Shown: piece after piece, positions 8,763 to 18,670 of the stretch
Layout of the letters: every line of letters begins with the position of its first letter
Numbering within the stretch: the stretch's first letter is position 1
NCBI RefSeq assembly: GCF_020026925.1
Contig: NZ_JAIQDW010000001.1
Coordinates: 310,001-374,000 of the forward strand
DNA length: 64,000 bases
Origin: Flavobacterium hibisci
GTDB taxonomy: Bacteria; Bacteroidota; Bacteroidia; Flavobacteriales; Flavobacteriaceae
Reading direction: 5' to 3'
The notes under the pieces: generated by a model
Told to the model about the DNA's origin: nothing
What the model saw: only the letters and a program-made list of their open reading frames with translations
Databases searched by the model: none
Position numbers and translations under genes: made by a program

Positions 8763-9077
8763 ATGAGTAACAGTGTTTACCAGATCAACAAAGGAATTAA
8801 TCAAAGTATAGAATTTAAAGGCTTAAAAGCTCAGTATATCTGGTATTTGGGAGGAGGTGTTGTATCTCTTATGATCATTTTTGCAATCCTTTATATCATT
8901 GGGCTTCCTTCGCTATTATGCGTTGGTCTCGTTGGGATTGCTGGTGCTTTTTTAGTTTTTAAAATATACAAAATGAGTAATCAGTATGGAGAATTCGGCA
9001 TGATGAAGGCACTAGCCAAGAAGCAGATTCCAAAATGTATTAAAGTTTATAGTAGAGGTATTTTTTTAAAGATATAG
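8763..9077 (+). CDS. traF: TraF-like conjugation protein (DUF4133)
   Basis: 104 residues. The opening SVYQINKGINQSIEFKGLKAQYI and two adjacent membrane helices (about 26-46 and 50-66) are characteristic of DUF4133/TraF, which always lies between TraE and the TraG ATPase. It is thought to be a VirB3-like inner-membrane part of the mating channel. Confidence 0.88.
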   Translation: MSNSVYQINKGINQSIEFKGLKAQYIWYLGGGVVSLMIIFAILYIIGLPSLLCVGLVGIAGAFLVFKIYKMSNQYGEFGMMKALAKKQIPKCIKVYSRGIFLKI

Positions 9078-9110
9078 CTATAGAACGTTAATAGTAAAAA
9101 TGAAGAGGAG

Positions 9111-11579
9111 ATGGACAAGAGGATGAAAGATTTACTGCCGATTATGGCAGTCGAGCATGACTGTATTTTGTCAAAGCATGGTGATGTTACGGTAGCATTC
9201 AGAGTAGAATTGCCTGATATTTTTACATTATCGGATCAGGAATATGAGGCTTTTCATCAGTCATGGATCAAGGCACTAAAGGTATTACCTAAGTTTTGTG
9301 TTTTTCACAAGCAGGATTGGTTTTTAGAAAAGAAATATAAAGCTGATTTCACAAGTGATGACAGTAGTTTTTTGACAAGAAGCAGTGAACGATTTTTTAA
9401 TGAAAGACCTTTTCTGGAGCATTCCTGTTATATTATGCTTACCAAGAAACCGCAAGGAAGGAAGAATTCAAGTTCTTTATTTTCCAGTCTTATAAGAAAT
9501 AAATTAGTTCCTGAGGAAACTCTGAATACACAGCTGTTGCAGGACTTTATTGACTGCACCGGACAGTTTAAGAGAATATTGGAAGACAGCGGTTTTGTTA
9601 AACTTATCCGATTGAAAAACAATTCACTCAGAAGTGAAAGCAGAAAAATTGGTCTTATTGAGCAGTACTGTTTCTTATCAGATAACGAAGATTCATTTAT
9701 TTATAAAGACATTAAATTTGATGAAGGACTTGCAGTAGGAGACAAATACTGCCAGCTATTTACCCTCGGTGATGCGGCTGACCTTCCAGGCCTTTGTGGA
9801 TCTAGAATTAATTTTGACCGATATTCAACTGATAAAACCAAATTCAGTGTAGGATTTGCATCAACTTTAGGGCAGCTTTTGTCGTGCAACCATATTTACA
9901 ATCAGTACATTTTTATTGAAGATGCACAGAAAACTATACAAAAGCTGGAGAGTAAAAGATTAAGACTTCAATCACTGTCGGCTTACAGCAGGGAGAATAT
10001 GATTGCCAGAGATGCCACTAATGATTTCCTGAATGAAGCTGTATCTCAGCAAAGACTTCCAGTAAAGGCACATTTTAATGTGCTGGCCTGGAGTACTCAT
10101 AAAGAAGAACTGAAAGATATCAAAAGCAAAGTATCGTCAGCACTTGCTCAGATGGATTCAGCAGCCAAACAGGAAACGGTTGGAGCTCCACAGATTTATT
10201 GGGCTGGAATACCGGGGAATGAAGCGGATTTTCCAATGAATGATACTTTTGACACTTTCACAGAGCAGGCAGTATGTTTTCTAAACATGGAAACAGGTTA
10301 CAGGTCTTCTTTAAGTCCAACGGGTATCAGACTTGGAGATCGATTAACGGGCAAACCCGTACATGTGGACATTAGCGATGAGCCTGTAAAAATGGGAATA
10401 TGTACTAACAGGAATAAGTTTATACTAGGCCCTTCAGGAAGCGGTAAATCTTTTTTTACTAATCACATGGTAAGAAGTTATTATGAGCAGGGTACACATA
10501 TAGTTCTTGTAGATGTTGGACACAGCTATAAAGGACTCTGTGATATGGTCGGCGGCTATTATTTTACTTATGATGAAAAGAGCCCAATCCGTTTTAATCC
10601 TTTCTATATTTCTGAAGGTGATAATCTGGATACTGAGAAAAAGGAAAGTATTAAAACGCTGCTTTTGGCTCTGTGGAAAAAAGATGACGAAACCTTTAAC
10701 CGAAGTGAGTATGTGGCGCTTTCCAATGCTCTTCAGCTATATTATGAAAAGCTGGATAATGACTCTAGTATTTTTCCCTGTTTTGATAGCTTTTATGATT
10801 TTTTGAAAAATGATTTTGTAAAGATACTGGAAGACGATAGAGTCAAAGAAAAGGATTTTGATGTAAACAATTTTCTCTATGTACTCCGCCCATATTATAA
10901 AGGCGGTGAGTTTGAATATCTGCTTAATGCCACTGAGAATCTGGAACTTTTGAAAGAGCGTTTTATTGTATTCGAATTGGACAATATTAAAGATCATCCA
11001 ATTTTATTTCCTGTAGTGACAATCATTATAATGGAAGTTTTCATAAGTAAAATGCGCAAACTAAAAGGTGTCCGCAAGATGATTTTGATCGAGGAAGCAT
11101 GGAAAGCCATTGCCAAAGAAGGAATGTCCGAATATATTAAGTACTTATTTAAAACTGTTAGGAAGTTCTTTGGGGAAGCCATTGTAGTCACACAGGAGGT
11201 AGAAGATATCATTTCTTCACCAGTAGTAAAACAAGCCATTATAAATAACAGCGACTGCAAAATCCTATTGGACCAGAGCAAATATCAAAACAAGTTCGAT
11301 CAGATACAGGAACTTCTGGGGCTTACAGATAAGGAAAAAGCTCTCGTACTTTCAGTTAATAAAGCCAATGATCCCGATAAAAAGTATAAAGAAGTATTTA
11401 TTTCTCTGGGTGGAAGGCTTTCAAAGGTCTATAGGACAGAAGTTTCTTTGGAGGAATATCTGGCTTACACGACTGAGGAAAGCGAGAAGGTAAAAATGAA
11501 CGCCTATGCTAAAAAGTTTGACGGTGACATAAAAAAAGGCATAGCTGCAATGGCGCAAGATTTAAGAGATGGAATTTAA
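9111..11579 (+). CDS. traG: TraG conjugation ATPase (VirB4 family)
   Basis: 822 residues, the usual size for Bacteroidetes TraG. An N-terminal channel-interaction half leads to a Walker A (LGPSGSGKSFF, near residue 440) and Walker B (MILIEEAW, near 657), followed by the VirB4-typical TVRKFFGEAIVVTQEVEDI and LLDQSKYQ segments. It hydrolyses ATP to drive assembly and secretion at the inner membrane. Its stop is directly adjacent to the next ATG. No frameshift or missing motif is seen. Confidence 0.95.
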   Translation: MDKRMKDLLPIMAVEHDCILSKHGDVTVAFRVELPDIFTLSDQEYEAFHQSWIKALKVLPKFCVFHKQDWFLEKKYKADFTSDDSSFLTRSSERFFNERPFLEHSCYIMLTKKPQGRKNSSSLFSSLIRNKLVPEETLNTQLLQDFIDCTGQFKRILEDSGFVKLIRLKNNSLRSESRKIGLIEQYCFLSDNEDSFIYKDIKFDEGLAVGDKYCQLFTLGDAADLPGLCGSRINFDRYSTDKTKFSVGFASTLGQLLSCNHIYNQYIFIEDAQKTIQKLESKRLRLQSLSAYSRENMIARDATNDFLNEAVSQQRLPVKAHFNVLAWSTHKEELKDIKSKVSSALAQMDSAAKQETVGAPQIYWAGIPGNEADFPMNDTFDTFTEQAVCFLNMETGYRSSLSPTGIRLGDRLTGKPVHVDISDEPVKMGICTNRNKFILGPSGSGKSFFTNHMVRSYYEQGTHIVLVDVGHSYKGLCDMVGGYYFTYDEKSPIRFNPFYISEGDNLDTEKKESIKTLLLALWKKDDETFNRSEYVALSNALQLYYEKLDNDSSIFPCFDSFYDFLKNDFVKILEDDRVKEKDFDVNNFLYVLRPYYKGGEFEYLLNATENLELLKERFIVFELDNIKDHPILFPVVTIIIMEVFISKMRKLKGVRKMILIEEAWKAIAKEGMSEYIKYLFKTVRKFFGEAIVVTQEVEDIISSPVVKQAIINNSDCKILLDQSKYQNKFDQIQELLGLTDKEKALVLSVNKANDPDKKYKEVFISLGGRLSKVYRTEVSLEEYLAYTTEESEKVKMNAYAKKFDGDIKKGIAAMAQDLRDGI

Positions 11580-12275
11580 ATGAAAGAGAAAATGAAAGCA
11601 AAATTAATTACCTGCATGATATGTCTGCTACTCATTGGCAATCCTGCAAGATCTGCAAATAATACAGTGGCGTTGCCAATACTGGAGATCGTTAAAGCAG
11701 TTACTAAGAAAGTTATTAAAGCAATTGACCTCAGAATTCAAAAACTGCAAAATAAGACAATCTGGCTTCAGAATGCCCAGAAAAAAGTTGAAAATGTATT
11801 GTCTAAATTAAAACTGGATGAAATTTCTGATTGGACGAAAAAGCAGAAAGATTTATATCAAGGCTATTATGAAGAACTGGCAAAAGTAAAATCTATTATA
11901 ACTTACTATCAGAGGATAAAGGATATTACAAAGAAGCAGACAAAACTGGTTGAGGAATATGAAAGAGCTTGGAATCTGTTCAAGCAGGATTCTCACTTTA
12001 AAGAAAGTGAAATTCAGTATATGGAACGCGTTTATTCCGGGATTCTAGAGGAGAGTGTCAAGAATATTGACCAGATTTTTTTAATTCTGGATTCTTTCTC
12101 AACGCAGATGAGTGATTTAAAAAGACTGGAGATAATAAATAAAGCTGCTGATCAAATCGATTCCAATTACGATGATTTGACACTTTTCAATCAACAGAAT
12201 GTAATGCTTAGTCTTCAAAGAGCAAAAACTGAAGCGGAAGTAAATCAGGTCAAACAATTTTACGGAATTCCGTAA
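11580..12275 (+). CDS. Conjugation-operon secreted coiled protein, paralogue 1 (TraI-position)
   Basis: 231 residues with a signal peptide (LITCMICLLLIGNPARSA) and long amphipathic helices rich in Lys, Gln and Glu. The C-terminal half (sExxYxExxYxxLLxxSxxNxDQ pattern around 140-165) is shared with the next two genes, so the three form a tandem paralogous family. By position after traG it corresponds to the periplasmic TraI-like proteins of Bacteroidetes transfer operons, a VirB5-like slot. Placement in the machine is inferred. Confidence 0.7.
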   Translation: MKEKMKAKLITCMICLLLIGNPARSANNTVALPILEIVKAVTKKVIKAIDLRIQKLQNKTIWLQNAQKKVENVLSKLKLDEISDWTKKQKDLYQGYYEELAKVKSIITYYQRIKDITKKQTKLVEEYERAWNLFKQDSHFKESEIQYMERVYSGILEESVKNIDQIFLILDSFSTQMSDLKRLEIINKAADQIDSNYDDLTLFNQQNVMLSLQRAKTEAEVNQVKQFYGIP

Positions 12276-12289
12276 TAAAAGTAAATATC

Positions 12290-12910
12290 ATGAAAAAATT
12301 AATCATACTGCTTTTCACGGGATTTCTTTTAAATCAAGGAATTCACGCGCAGGCCAAGCAGAGAAAGGAGCTGTTGCTACAGATCGCTGCACTTCAGGTT
12401 TACATGGATTATGCTAAAAAAGGATATTCAGCTGTTTCCAAAGGTCTGAATTTCATTGGTGATGTGAAGAAAGGAGAAGTCAATCTTCATGGTAATTATT
12501 TCGCTTCACTTTTGAAAATTAATCCCAAAATAAAGAACTATTATAAAACAGCAGAGATTATCTCCTTGCAGTTTAAGATAATGAAAATGTATAAAAGGAC
12601 TTATACTAAACTCAAGACTGATGATTTATTTCAGGGAAATGAGCTCGATTATATTGAGCGTTCTTTTGAAAGACTACTAGAAAGCTGCAATGAAACATTA
12701 GATCAGCTTCTGGTTCTTACTACTGATTCAGAACTGGAACTTAAAGATGACCAAAGGATAGAGCGTATAGATGATCTATATAAAACGATGGTTGGTAATT
12801 ACGATTTCTGTTTGTTTTTTAGTAATGAAGCAAAGTTACTGTCATTGTCAAAATCTCATGAAAAAAGAAGTGCTGAATCCACACAAAGTATTTACGGACT
12901 TAAAAATTAA
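12290..12910 (+). CDS. Conjugation-operon secreted coiled protein, paralogue 2
   Basis: 206 residues with signal peptide MKKLIILLFTGFLLNQGIHAQ. It has the family pattern GYSAVSKGLNFIGDVKKGEVNLH, ASLLKINPKIKNYYK and NELDYIERSFERLLE, which lines up closely with paralogue 3 and more loosely with paralogue 1. Only 4 bases separate its stop from the next ATG, so translation is probably coupled. Exported to the periplasm and likely part of the transfer machinery. Confidence 0.7.
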   Translation: MKKLIILLFTGFLLNQGIHAQAKQRKELLLQIAALQVYMDYAKKGYSAVSKGLNFIGDVKKGEVNLHGNYFASLLKINPKIKNYYKTAEIISLQFKIMKMYKRTYTKLKTDDLFQGNELDYIERSFERLLESCNETLDQLLVLTTDSELELKDDQRIERIDDLYKTMVGNYDFCLFFSNEAKLLSLSKSHEKRSAESTQSIYGLKN

Positions 12911-12914
12911 CGCC

Positions 12915-13550
12915 ATGAAAAAGATATTGATTTTAGTATTTCTGGTCTTTTTTGGATTTATCCCAAGCAGTATGAACGCACAGTCGGCAGAAATCCAGCA
13001 GTTGATCTTAAACATTGAAAAACTCTCGCAGTTCAAAAAGATTCTTAGCGATATGAAAAAGGGGTATGAACTGCTTTCGGGAGGTTACAAAACAGTTAAA
13101 GATATGTCCGAAGGCAACTTTAGTCTTCATAAAACATTTTTAGATGCCCTTATGCAGGTAAGTCCAACGGTCAAGAATTACAAAAGGGTAGGAGATATTG
13201 TAAACTATCAAATACTGCTGGTAAAAGAAAGTAAAAAAGGATTAAACAGGTTTTTGAAAAGTGAAAGTTTCAGCCAGCAGGAGATGAACTATTTTGAGAA
13301 AGTTTATGGAAACCTTTTGAACCAGAGTTTAAGAAACCTTGATGAACTCACTATGGTAATTACAGCTGATAAGTTAAGAATGTCAGACGATGAAAGGCTT
13401 CAAGCAATTGATAATATTTATATGGAGATGCAGGATAAACTTTTGTTTTTGAGAGACTTTAATAAATCATCAAGCATACTGGTACTGCAGAGAGCAAAGG
13501 AAAAGAAAGATGTATATGCTTCCAAAGAACTTCTTGATTTAAAAAATTAA
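12915..13550 (+). CDS. Conjugation-operon secreted coiled protein, paralogue 3
   Basis: The ATG at 12915 gives MKKILILVFLVFFGFIPSSM, a signal peptide; a longer frame reaching back into the upstream gene is an artefact. The 211-residue protein repeats the family blocks (KGYELLSGGYKTVKDMSEGN, DALMQVSPTVKNYKR, QEMNYFEKVYGNLLNQSLRN). It lies 4 bases before traJ. Three adjacent copies suggest gene duplication and possible hetero-oligomers. Confidence 0.7.
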   Translation: MKKILILVFLVFFGFIPSSMNAQSAEIQQLILNIEKLSQFKKILSDMKKGYELLSGGYKTVKDMSEGNFSLHKTFLDALMQVSPTVKNYKRVGDIVNYQILLVKESKKGLNRFLKSESFSQQEMNYFEKVYGNLLNQSLRNLDELTMVITADKLRMSDDERLQAIDNIYMEMQDKLLFLRDFNKSSSILVLQRAKEKKDVYASKELLDLKN

Positions 13551-13554
13551 AACG

Positions 13555-14757
13555 ATGAACATATATAAATTTTTTAAAACAGTGCTTTTATTAACTGGTG
13601 CAATGATAGTACCCTTTGCTGCAAGTGCACAGGGACTCGGCGATAATATGCAGAGTATGCACTCGGTTTTAGATCAGCTTTATGATGAGATGATGCCCTT
13701 GTGCAGTAATCTTTTGGCTGTAGGGCAGGGGATAGCTGGTTTTGGGACAATTTGGTATATAGCTTCCCGAGTCTGGCGTCATATTGCAAATGCAGAACCT
13801 ATTGACTTTTATCCGCTTTTCAGGCCTTTTGTTATTGGATTCTGTATTATGATTTTTCCATCTGTACTGGCACTTATTAATGGGGTAATGAAACCAACTG
13901 TTACAGCCACTGCTGCGATGGTGACAGGATCTAATAATGCTGTTGCAGTTCTTTTAAAGGAAAAAGAAAAGGCTATAAAAGAAACCGATCCATGGAAAAT
14001 GTATGTTGGTTCCACAGGAACAGGAGATCGAGATAAATGGTATAAATATACTCATGATGAGGATCCTTCCGATGAGAGCATGCTTGCAGGTATAGGAAAC
14101 GACGTAAAGTTTGCCATGGAAAAGGCCTCTTATAATTTCAGAAATTCTGTAAAAGAATGGATGAGTGAAGTACTGAGAGTATTGTTCGAGGCTGCCGCTC
14201 TGTGTATTGACACACTTAGGACTTTTCAATTGGTAGTACTCTCCATACTTGGCCCCCTTGTATTTGGCATAGCGGTCTTTGATGGATTTCAGCATACTCT
14301 CACCGTTTGGCTGGCAAGATATATTAATATTTATTTATGGCTGCCTGTTGCAAATATTTTTGGAAGCATCATCGGTAAAATTCAGGAGCTAATGCTGAAG
14401 CTGGATTTATCACAGGTAGAGTCGACGGGAGATACTTTCTTCAGCAGGACTGATATGTCATATCTCATTTTTATGATTATTGGTATCATCGGATATTTTA
14501 CTGTCCCATCAGTAGCTAATTACATCGTTCACGCAGGTGGAGGCGGAGCCTTAGGGCAGAAAGTTACTGGCATTCTTAGCAGTACCACTAATTCAGTTAT
14601 TACAAAAACCTCGCAAGGCGCTGGTATGGTAATGGACTCGATGGGAAATGCTGCAGGCCAAATGTCACAAAGCATGTCCTCATCAGCTGGTAATACTCCG
14701 TATTTTAAAGAGAAAGGAAATTACATGAATGATAAGCTTAAAGGAAATTCAGAGTAA
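13555..14757 (+). CDS. traJ: TraJ conjugation membrane protein (VirB6-like)
   Basis: 400 residues with signal peptide (ending ASAQG) and about six membrane helices, including IAGFGTIWYIASRVW, FVIGFCIMIFPSVLALING, FQLVVLSILGPLVFGIAVF and SYLIFMIIGIIGYFTV. This is the TraJ pattern of Bacteroidetes transfer systems, a polytopic inner-membrane channel part of VirB6 type. The Gly/Ser/Met-rich tail is also typical. Confidence 0.9.
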   Translation: MNIYKFFKTVLLLTGAMIVPFAASAQGLGDNMQSMHSVLDQLYDEMMPLCSNLLAVGQGIAGFGTIWYIASRVWRHIANAEPIDFYPLFRPFVIGFCIMIFPSVLALINGVMKPTVTATAAMVTGSNNAVAVLLKEKEKAIKETDPWKMYVGSTGTGDRDKWYKYTHDEDPSDESMLAGIGNDVKFAMEKASYNFRNSVKEWMSEVLRVLFEAAALCIDTLRTFQLVVLSILGPLVFGIAVFDGFQHTLTVWLARYINIYLWLPVANIFGSIIGKIQELMLKLDLSQVESTGDTFFSRTDMSYLIFMIIGIIGYFTVPSVANYIVHAGGGGALGQKVTGILSSTTNSVITKTSQGAGMVMDSMGNAAGQMSQSMSSSAGNTPYFKEKGNYMNDKLKGNSE

Positions 14758-14773
14758 CCTAAAAAGATAAAAG

Positions 14774-15394
14774 ATGTTTACTAAAATGAAAAATATAGAT
14801 ACTGCATTCCGATATGTGAGAGGATTTACAATGCTGGTAATTACAGGATGTATTATTATCTGCTGTTACACGCTTTATAAAAGCTTTGAGTCTGTAGCTC
14901 TGATGCAGGATAAGGTTTATATTCTTGCCAATGGGAAAGCTATGGAAGCATATGCATCAGATAGAAGAGATAATGTACCTGTGGAAGCAAGAGATCATGT
15001 AAAAACATTTCATAAATTTTTCTTTACCCTTGATCCTGATGATAAAGTAATTAAAACCAATGTTACAAAAGCTCTTTATCTGGCTGATGACAGTGCAAAG
15101 CGAATTTATGATGATCTAAAAGAGAATGGTTTCTATTCTGGAATCATTTCAGGAAATATAAGCCAGACAATCCAGATTGACAGTATAACTATAGATATCA
15201 AAGAATACCCGTACCGCTTTCAATGCTATGCCAAACAAAGCATAATAAGAACTACCAGTATCTTGAAAAGAAGCCTTATAACCCAAGGAAGCCTTCGTAA
15301 TGTATCTAGGAGCGACAACAATCCACATGGTTTTTTAATCGAGAGATGGAATACCATCGAAAACAAAGATTTAACTGTTGAAAATAGAAAATAG
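14774..15394 (+). CDS. traK: TraK conjugation protein (VirB8-like)
   Basis: 206 residues. The N-terminal helix (TMLVITGCIIICCYTLYKSF) is followed by a periplasmic domain with the TraK signature DNVPVEARDHVKTFHKFFF and LDPDD. It bridges inner-membrane and periplasmic parts of the channel. Order between traJ and the small TraL-position protein is canonical. Confidence 0.92.
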   Translation: MFTKMKNIDTAFRYVRGFTMLVITGCIIICCYTLYKSFESVALMQDKVYILANGKAMEAYASDRRDNVPVEARDHVKTFHKFFFTLDPDDKVIKTNVTKALYLADDSAKRIYDDLKENGFYSGIISGNISQTIQIDSITIDIKEYPYRFQCYAKQSIIRTTSILKRSLITQGSLRNVSRSDNNPHGFLIERWNTIENKDLTVENRK

Positions 15395-15400
15395 ACAGTT

Positions 15401-15667
15401 ATGAAACAATTAATTAAAAAGCGAGAAGAGCCATTTATTTACAATAAGTATTACTTATCTGCACAAAATAAGTGGGTGCAAAAAATGGAATCTTTAACGG
15501 GCAGACTTTCTAAAAGAGCCATTATTTATCTGCTGGTTCTGTTTACTGTTTTGGAGGGAGGGTATTTTCTCTATAACATTTACGCGGCGTTCTCAAAGAA
15601 AAATTCTGAAATAAATAAAAACCCGGCAGCTATTTCAAAAATTAAAACAATCAATTTTAAAAAGTAA
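15401..15667 (+). CDS. Small conjugation membrane protein, TraL position
   Basis: 88 residues with one membrane helix (RAIIYLLVLFTVLEGGYFLYNIY, about 49-71) and basic ends. It lies between traK and traM, where Bacteroidetes operons carry traL. Sequence alone is too short for a firm family call. It ends 4 bases before the traM start codon. Confidence 0.65.
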   Translation: MKQLIKKREEPFIYNKYYLSAQNKWVQKMESLTGRLSKRAIIYLLVLFTVLEGGYFLYNIYAAFSKKNSEINKNPAAISKIKTINFKK

Positions 15668-15671
15668 TGTC

Positions 15672-16946
15672 ATGGAGCAACAAATAATATCACTCAAAGA
15701 ATCTAAAAGAAGAAAAATGCTTTTAGTTCTGCCTCTTATAATACTTCCTTTTATAACCATATTATTCTACATTTTAGGTGGTGGAAGAATGGAAGCAGAA
15801 ACGGCCAAACGAGAAATCAAAAAATGATTTAACTTTAATCTTCCCATTCCTAAATTTAAAGAAGATTCATCACTGGATAAAATGAGTTACTACGACCAGG
15901 CAGCAGTCGATTCTATCAAATTGCAGGAACAAATTAAAAAAGACCCTAATTATTCCAATCAAAAAATATTTGAAGGATCAATAGATGATTTTAAAGATAA
16001 AGATTTAGGAAGAGGAACCAGTGCTTTTAACTCATCATCTTATCAAGATGCAAACGAACAGAAAGTTTATCAAAAACTTAAAGCACTTCAAAAAGTAATC
16101 AGCCAGCCTGCTGTACCTGATAATTATGGTCAGGATATGAGGGAGTTTGAAAACTATGGATCATCAAAAGGTGAATCAGATGCGATAAAAAACTTAGAGC
16201 ATATGATGTCACAAATGGGCACTTCGCAAGAACCTGATCCAGAACTAAAACAACTTGGTGGTATGCTGGAAAACATTCTGGATATTCAGCATCCATCACG
16301 TGTACAGGAAAAGTTAAAGCAAGCTTCAGAGATAAACAAAGGAAAAGTTTTTACTGTTAATCGTAAAAAAGATGTAGATAATACCACTTCACTACAACAA
16401 AATATAGCATCTCCAAATCTTTTAAAATCAAACTCGTTTTATTCAATTGATGAAAATTTAGATTCTGAACCGCAGCAGAATTCAATCGAAGCAATAATAC
16501 ATGAGACACAAACTATTGTAAACGGCTCAATTATAAAATTAAGATTAAAAACTGACGTATTTCTTCAGGGCATACTTATTCCTAAGAACACTTTTTTGTA
16601 TGGCATGGCATCTTTAAAAGGAGAACGGCTGGAGGTTAAAATAAATAATATCCAGTATCAAAATTCAATTTTCCCTGTTGAACTCTCAGTTTATGACTTA
16701 GATGGAATTGACGGGATCTATATTCCAGGAGCAATAAGCAGAGACGTAGCTAAGACCTCTGCGGACCGTTCTCTACAGACTTTAGGACTAAATGGTGTTA
16801 CCGACTCCTGGGGAGCACAGGCTGCGGAGATGGGAATTGAAGCTGCCAAAAGCCTGATGAGCAAAAAGATTAAACTTATAAAAGTTGTGGTAAAGGCTGG
16901 ATATCAGGTTTTACTCTATGATGAAAAACAAAAGAATTTGAAATAA
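15672..16946 (+). pseudogene. traM: traM (VirB10-like) interrupted by an in-frame TGA
   Basis: Reading from the ATG at 15672 gives a TraM N-terminus with a membrane helix and LGGG, then TGA at codon 52 (15825-15827). The same frame carries on without shift through FNFNLPIPKFKED and DKMSYYDQA, conserved TraM features, to a complete C-terminal domain ending at 16946. One base (probably GGA to TGA) would explain it. An internal ATG at 15882 could give a 354-residue product lacking the membrane anchor, unlikely to work as VirB10. Either the transfer system is dead, the stop is read through, or it is a sequence error. There is no second frame change. Confidence 0.85.
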
Positions 16947-16961
16947 TTAAATCTTGAAAAA

Positions 16962-17810
16962 ATGAAAAATAATAATTGGATGAATTTGGTCTGCCTGCTT
17001 TTAAGTGTATTGTCGGGCTATGCACAATTGATAAATAGAGATTTAGATTTCAATCAGGATCAGTTTAAAAACGTGCAGATTGCTTATTCTAAAACAACAA
17101 GCATAGTGTTTCCGTATTCGATAAAAAGTATAGATAAGGGCAGTCAGGATATTTTAATGCAAAAAGCAAAAGGAGTAGAAAATATTTTACTGCTGAAAGC
17201 GGCAAATCAGAATTTTATGCAGACCAATATTACTGTAGTTACAGCCGACAGTAGGTTATATGTCTTTGTTCTGAATTATGATGAGGTATGCCCGGATTTA
17301 AACATTAAGGCGGATAATAGTGCAATTGTAAATAACGATATTTTGTTTTCTCTCGATAATGAAAATCAAAAGAAAATTGAACAGTATTCTAAGCTTGCTT
17401 TATTTAAAAAGAAAAAAATAGGCGGTCTAAAGAGGTCAAGATTTGATATTAATCTTAGTGTGAACGGCATATTTATTCATCAGGATGTTCTTTACTTCAG
17501 ACTTGTTTTAGGTAACGCTTCAAAGATAAATTACGATATAGACCAGCTTCGTTTTTTTATTCGGGATCAGAGAAAATCTAAGCGTACTGCTTCACAGGAA
17601 ATAGAAATACTTCCGCTTTTTTCGACTTCCAACTCCATGCAGATTCCAGATAAATCTGAAGTGAATTTAGTCTATGCTTTATCAAAGTTTACTATCCCTG
17701 AGAAAAAGTACCTTACGATTCAACTTATTGAAAAGGATGGTGGCAGACAATTAGAAATAGACATCAAGAATAATGATCTAATTGATCTTGATGTTCTTAA
17801 CAGCTTTTAA
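16962..17810 (+). CDS. traN: TraN conjugation protein (DUF4138, VirB9-like)
   Basis: 282 residues with signal peptide (SVLSGYAQ) and the TraN opening IAYSKTTSIVFPYSIKSID. The beta-rich N-terminal domain, KxxENILLLKAA block and FETNI-like MQTNITVVTADSRLYVF all match DUF4138. It acts in the outer-membrane/periplasmic collar together with TraM. Intact, 15 bases after traM. Confidence 0.92.
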   Translation: MKNNNWMNLVCLLLSVLSGYAQLINRDLDFNQDQFKNVQIAYSKTTSIVFPYSIKSIDKGSQDILMQKAKGVENILLLKAANQNFMQTNITVVTADSRLYVFVLNYDEVCPDLNIKADNSAIVNNDILFSLDNENQKKIEQYSKLALFKKKKIGGLKRSRFDINLSVNGIFIHQDVLYFRLVLGNASKINYDIDQLRFFIRDQRKSKRTASQEIEILPLFSTSNSMQIPDKSEVNLVYALSKFTIPEKKYLTIQLIEKDGGRQLEIDIKNNDLIDLDVLNSF

Positions 17811-17838
17811 GAGAATAATAACTTTAAAATAATTTATC

Positions 17839-18642
17839 ATGAATCAGAAAAATTTAGAATTCCTAAAAGATCAGTTGAAATATACTGGATTTGGAGAAAC
17901 GTTCGATCAGGATCTGAAAGAAAAGATGTTAAAAGGAGAGACAGAGTTTAAGATTATAAAAGAAGGTGTTTATGGAAAAGATGCAATGACTGCCGAACTG
18001 AATTTTAAAAAATCCGACCAAAGTGATCTGTACTTTTTTAATTCTTATCATGTGAATCTTAAAAAAGAAGAATCAAAAGAAGGATTAGAACAGACTTTTT
18101 ATATTAATAGCAACAGCAGTAATATTACCCTTAAAGAAGCTTATAATTTGATGGAAGGTCGTTCTGTAAATAAAGATCTTAAAACGAAGGAAGGTGAAGT
18201 GTATAATTCCTGGCTAAAAATTGACTTTAAGGAATCCGAGAGCAATGGAAACTTTAAAATAAATCATTACCATCAAAATTATGGGTACGATTTGGAAGCA
18301 AGTTTAGCAAAACATTCTATAAAGGAACTTGAAACACCTAAATACAAAGAAGATCTTTTAAATTCACTTAAAAAAGGTAATCTTCAGTCCGTAACTTTTG
18401 TTGTTAGTGGAGTAGAAAGCAAACAGTATGTAGAGGCAAATCCACAATTTAAAACTGTAAATGTTTACGACGATAATTTACAAAGGATTAATCATCGCGA
18501 GAGCAAGGACCAAAAGCAGGCGGAATCAAAAGAAAAGTCAGCTTCGAAAGAACAATCCCAGAAGCAGGATAGTGATGATGAAACTGATCAGAGGGAAAAG
18601 AAAACTGCTGCCCATAAAAGAAAGGCAGGTAAATCTGTATAG
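17839..18642 (+). CDS. DUF3945/DUF4099-like mobile-element protein, copy 1
   Basis: 267 residues, soluble. It contains the block NLMEGRSVNKDL, SWLKIDFKESESNGNFKINHYHQNYG and VEANPQFKTVNVYDDNLQR, recurring in Bacteroidetes mobile-element proteins annotated DUF3945/DUF4099. The C-terminus is a low-complexity Lys/Glu/Gln/Ser tail, which may bind nucleic acid. The neighbouring gene shares the same blocks, so they are paralogues. Role unknown; sometimes linked to DNA processing. Confidence 0.65.
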   Translation: MNQKNLEFLKDQLKYTGFGETFDQDLKEKMLKGETEFKIIKEGVYGKDAMTAELNFKKSDQSDLYFFNSYHVNLKKEESKEGLEQTFYINSNSSNITLKEAYNLMEGRSVNKDLKTKEGEVYNSWLKIDFKESESNGNFKINHYHQNYGYDLEASLAKHSIKELETPKYKEDLLNSLKKGNLQSVTFVVSGVESKQYVEANPQFKTVNVYDDNLQRINHRESKDQKQAESKEKSASKEQSQKQDSDDETDQREKKTAAHKRKAGKSV

Positions 18643-18670
18643 AAATTCTTAACCTCTAAAGTTTAAAATT

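Noticed and set aside
13954..14295. 113-residue frame antisense to traJ
   Set aside because: A shadow of a well-supported gene, with no independent evidence.
15825..15827. TGA in traM as selenocysteine or programmed frameshift
   Set aside because: The frame is the same on both sides, so no frameshift is needed. TraM has no redox role, and no suitable hairpin follows.
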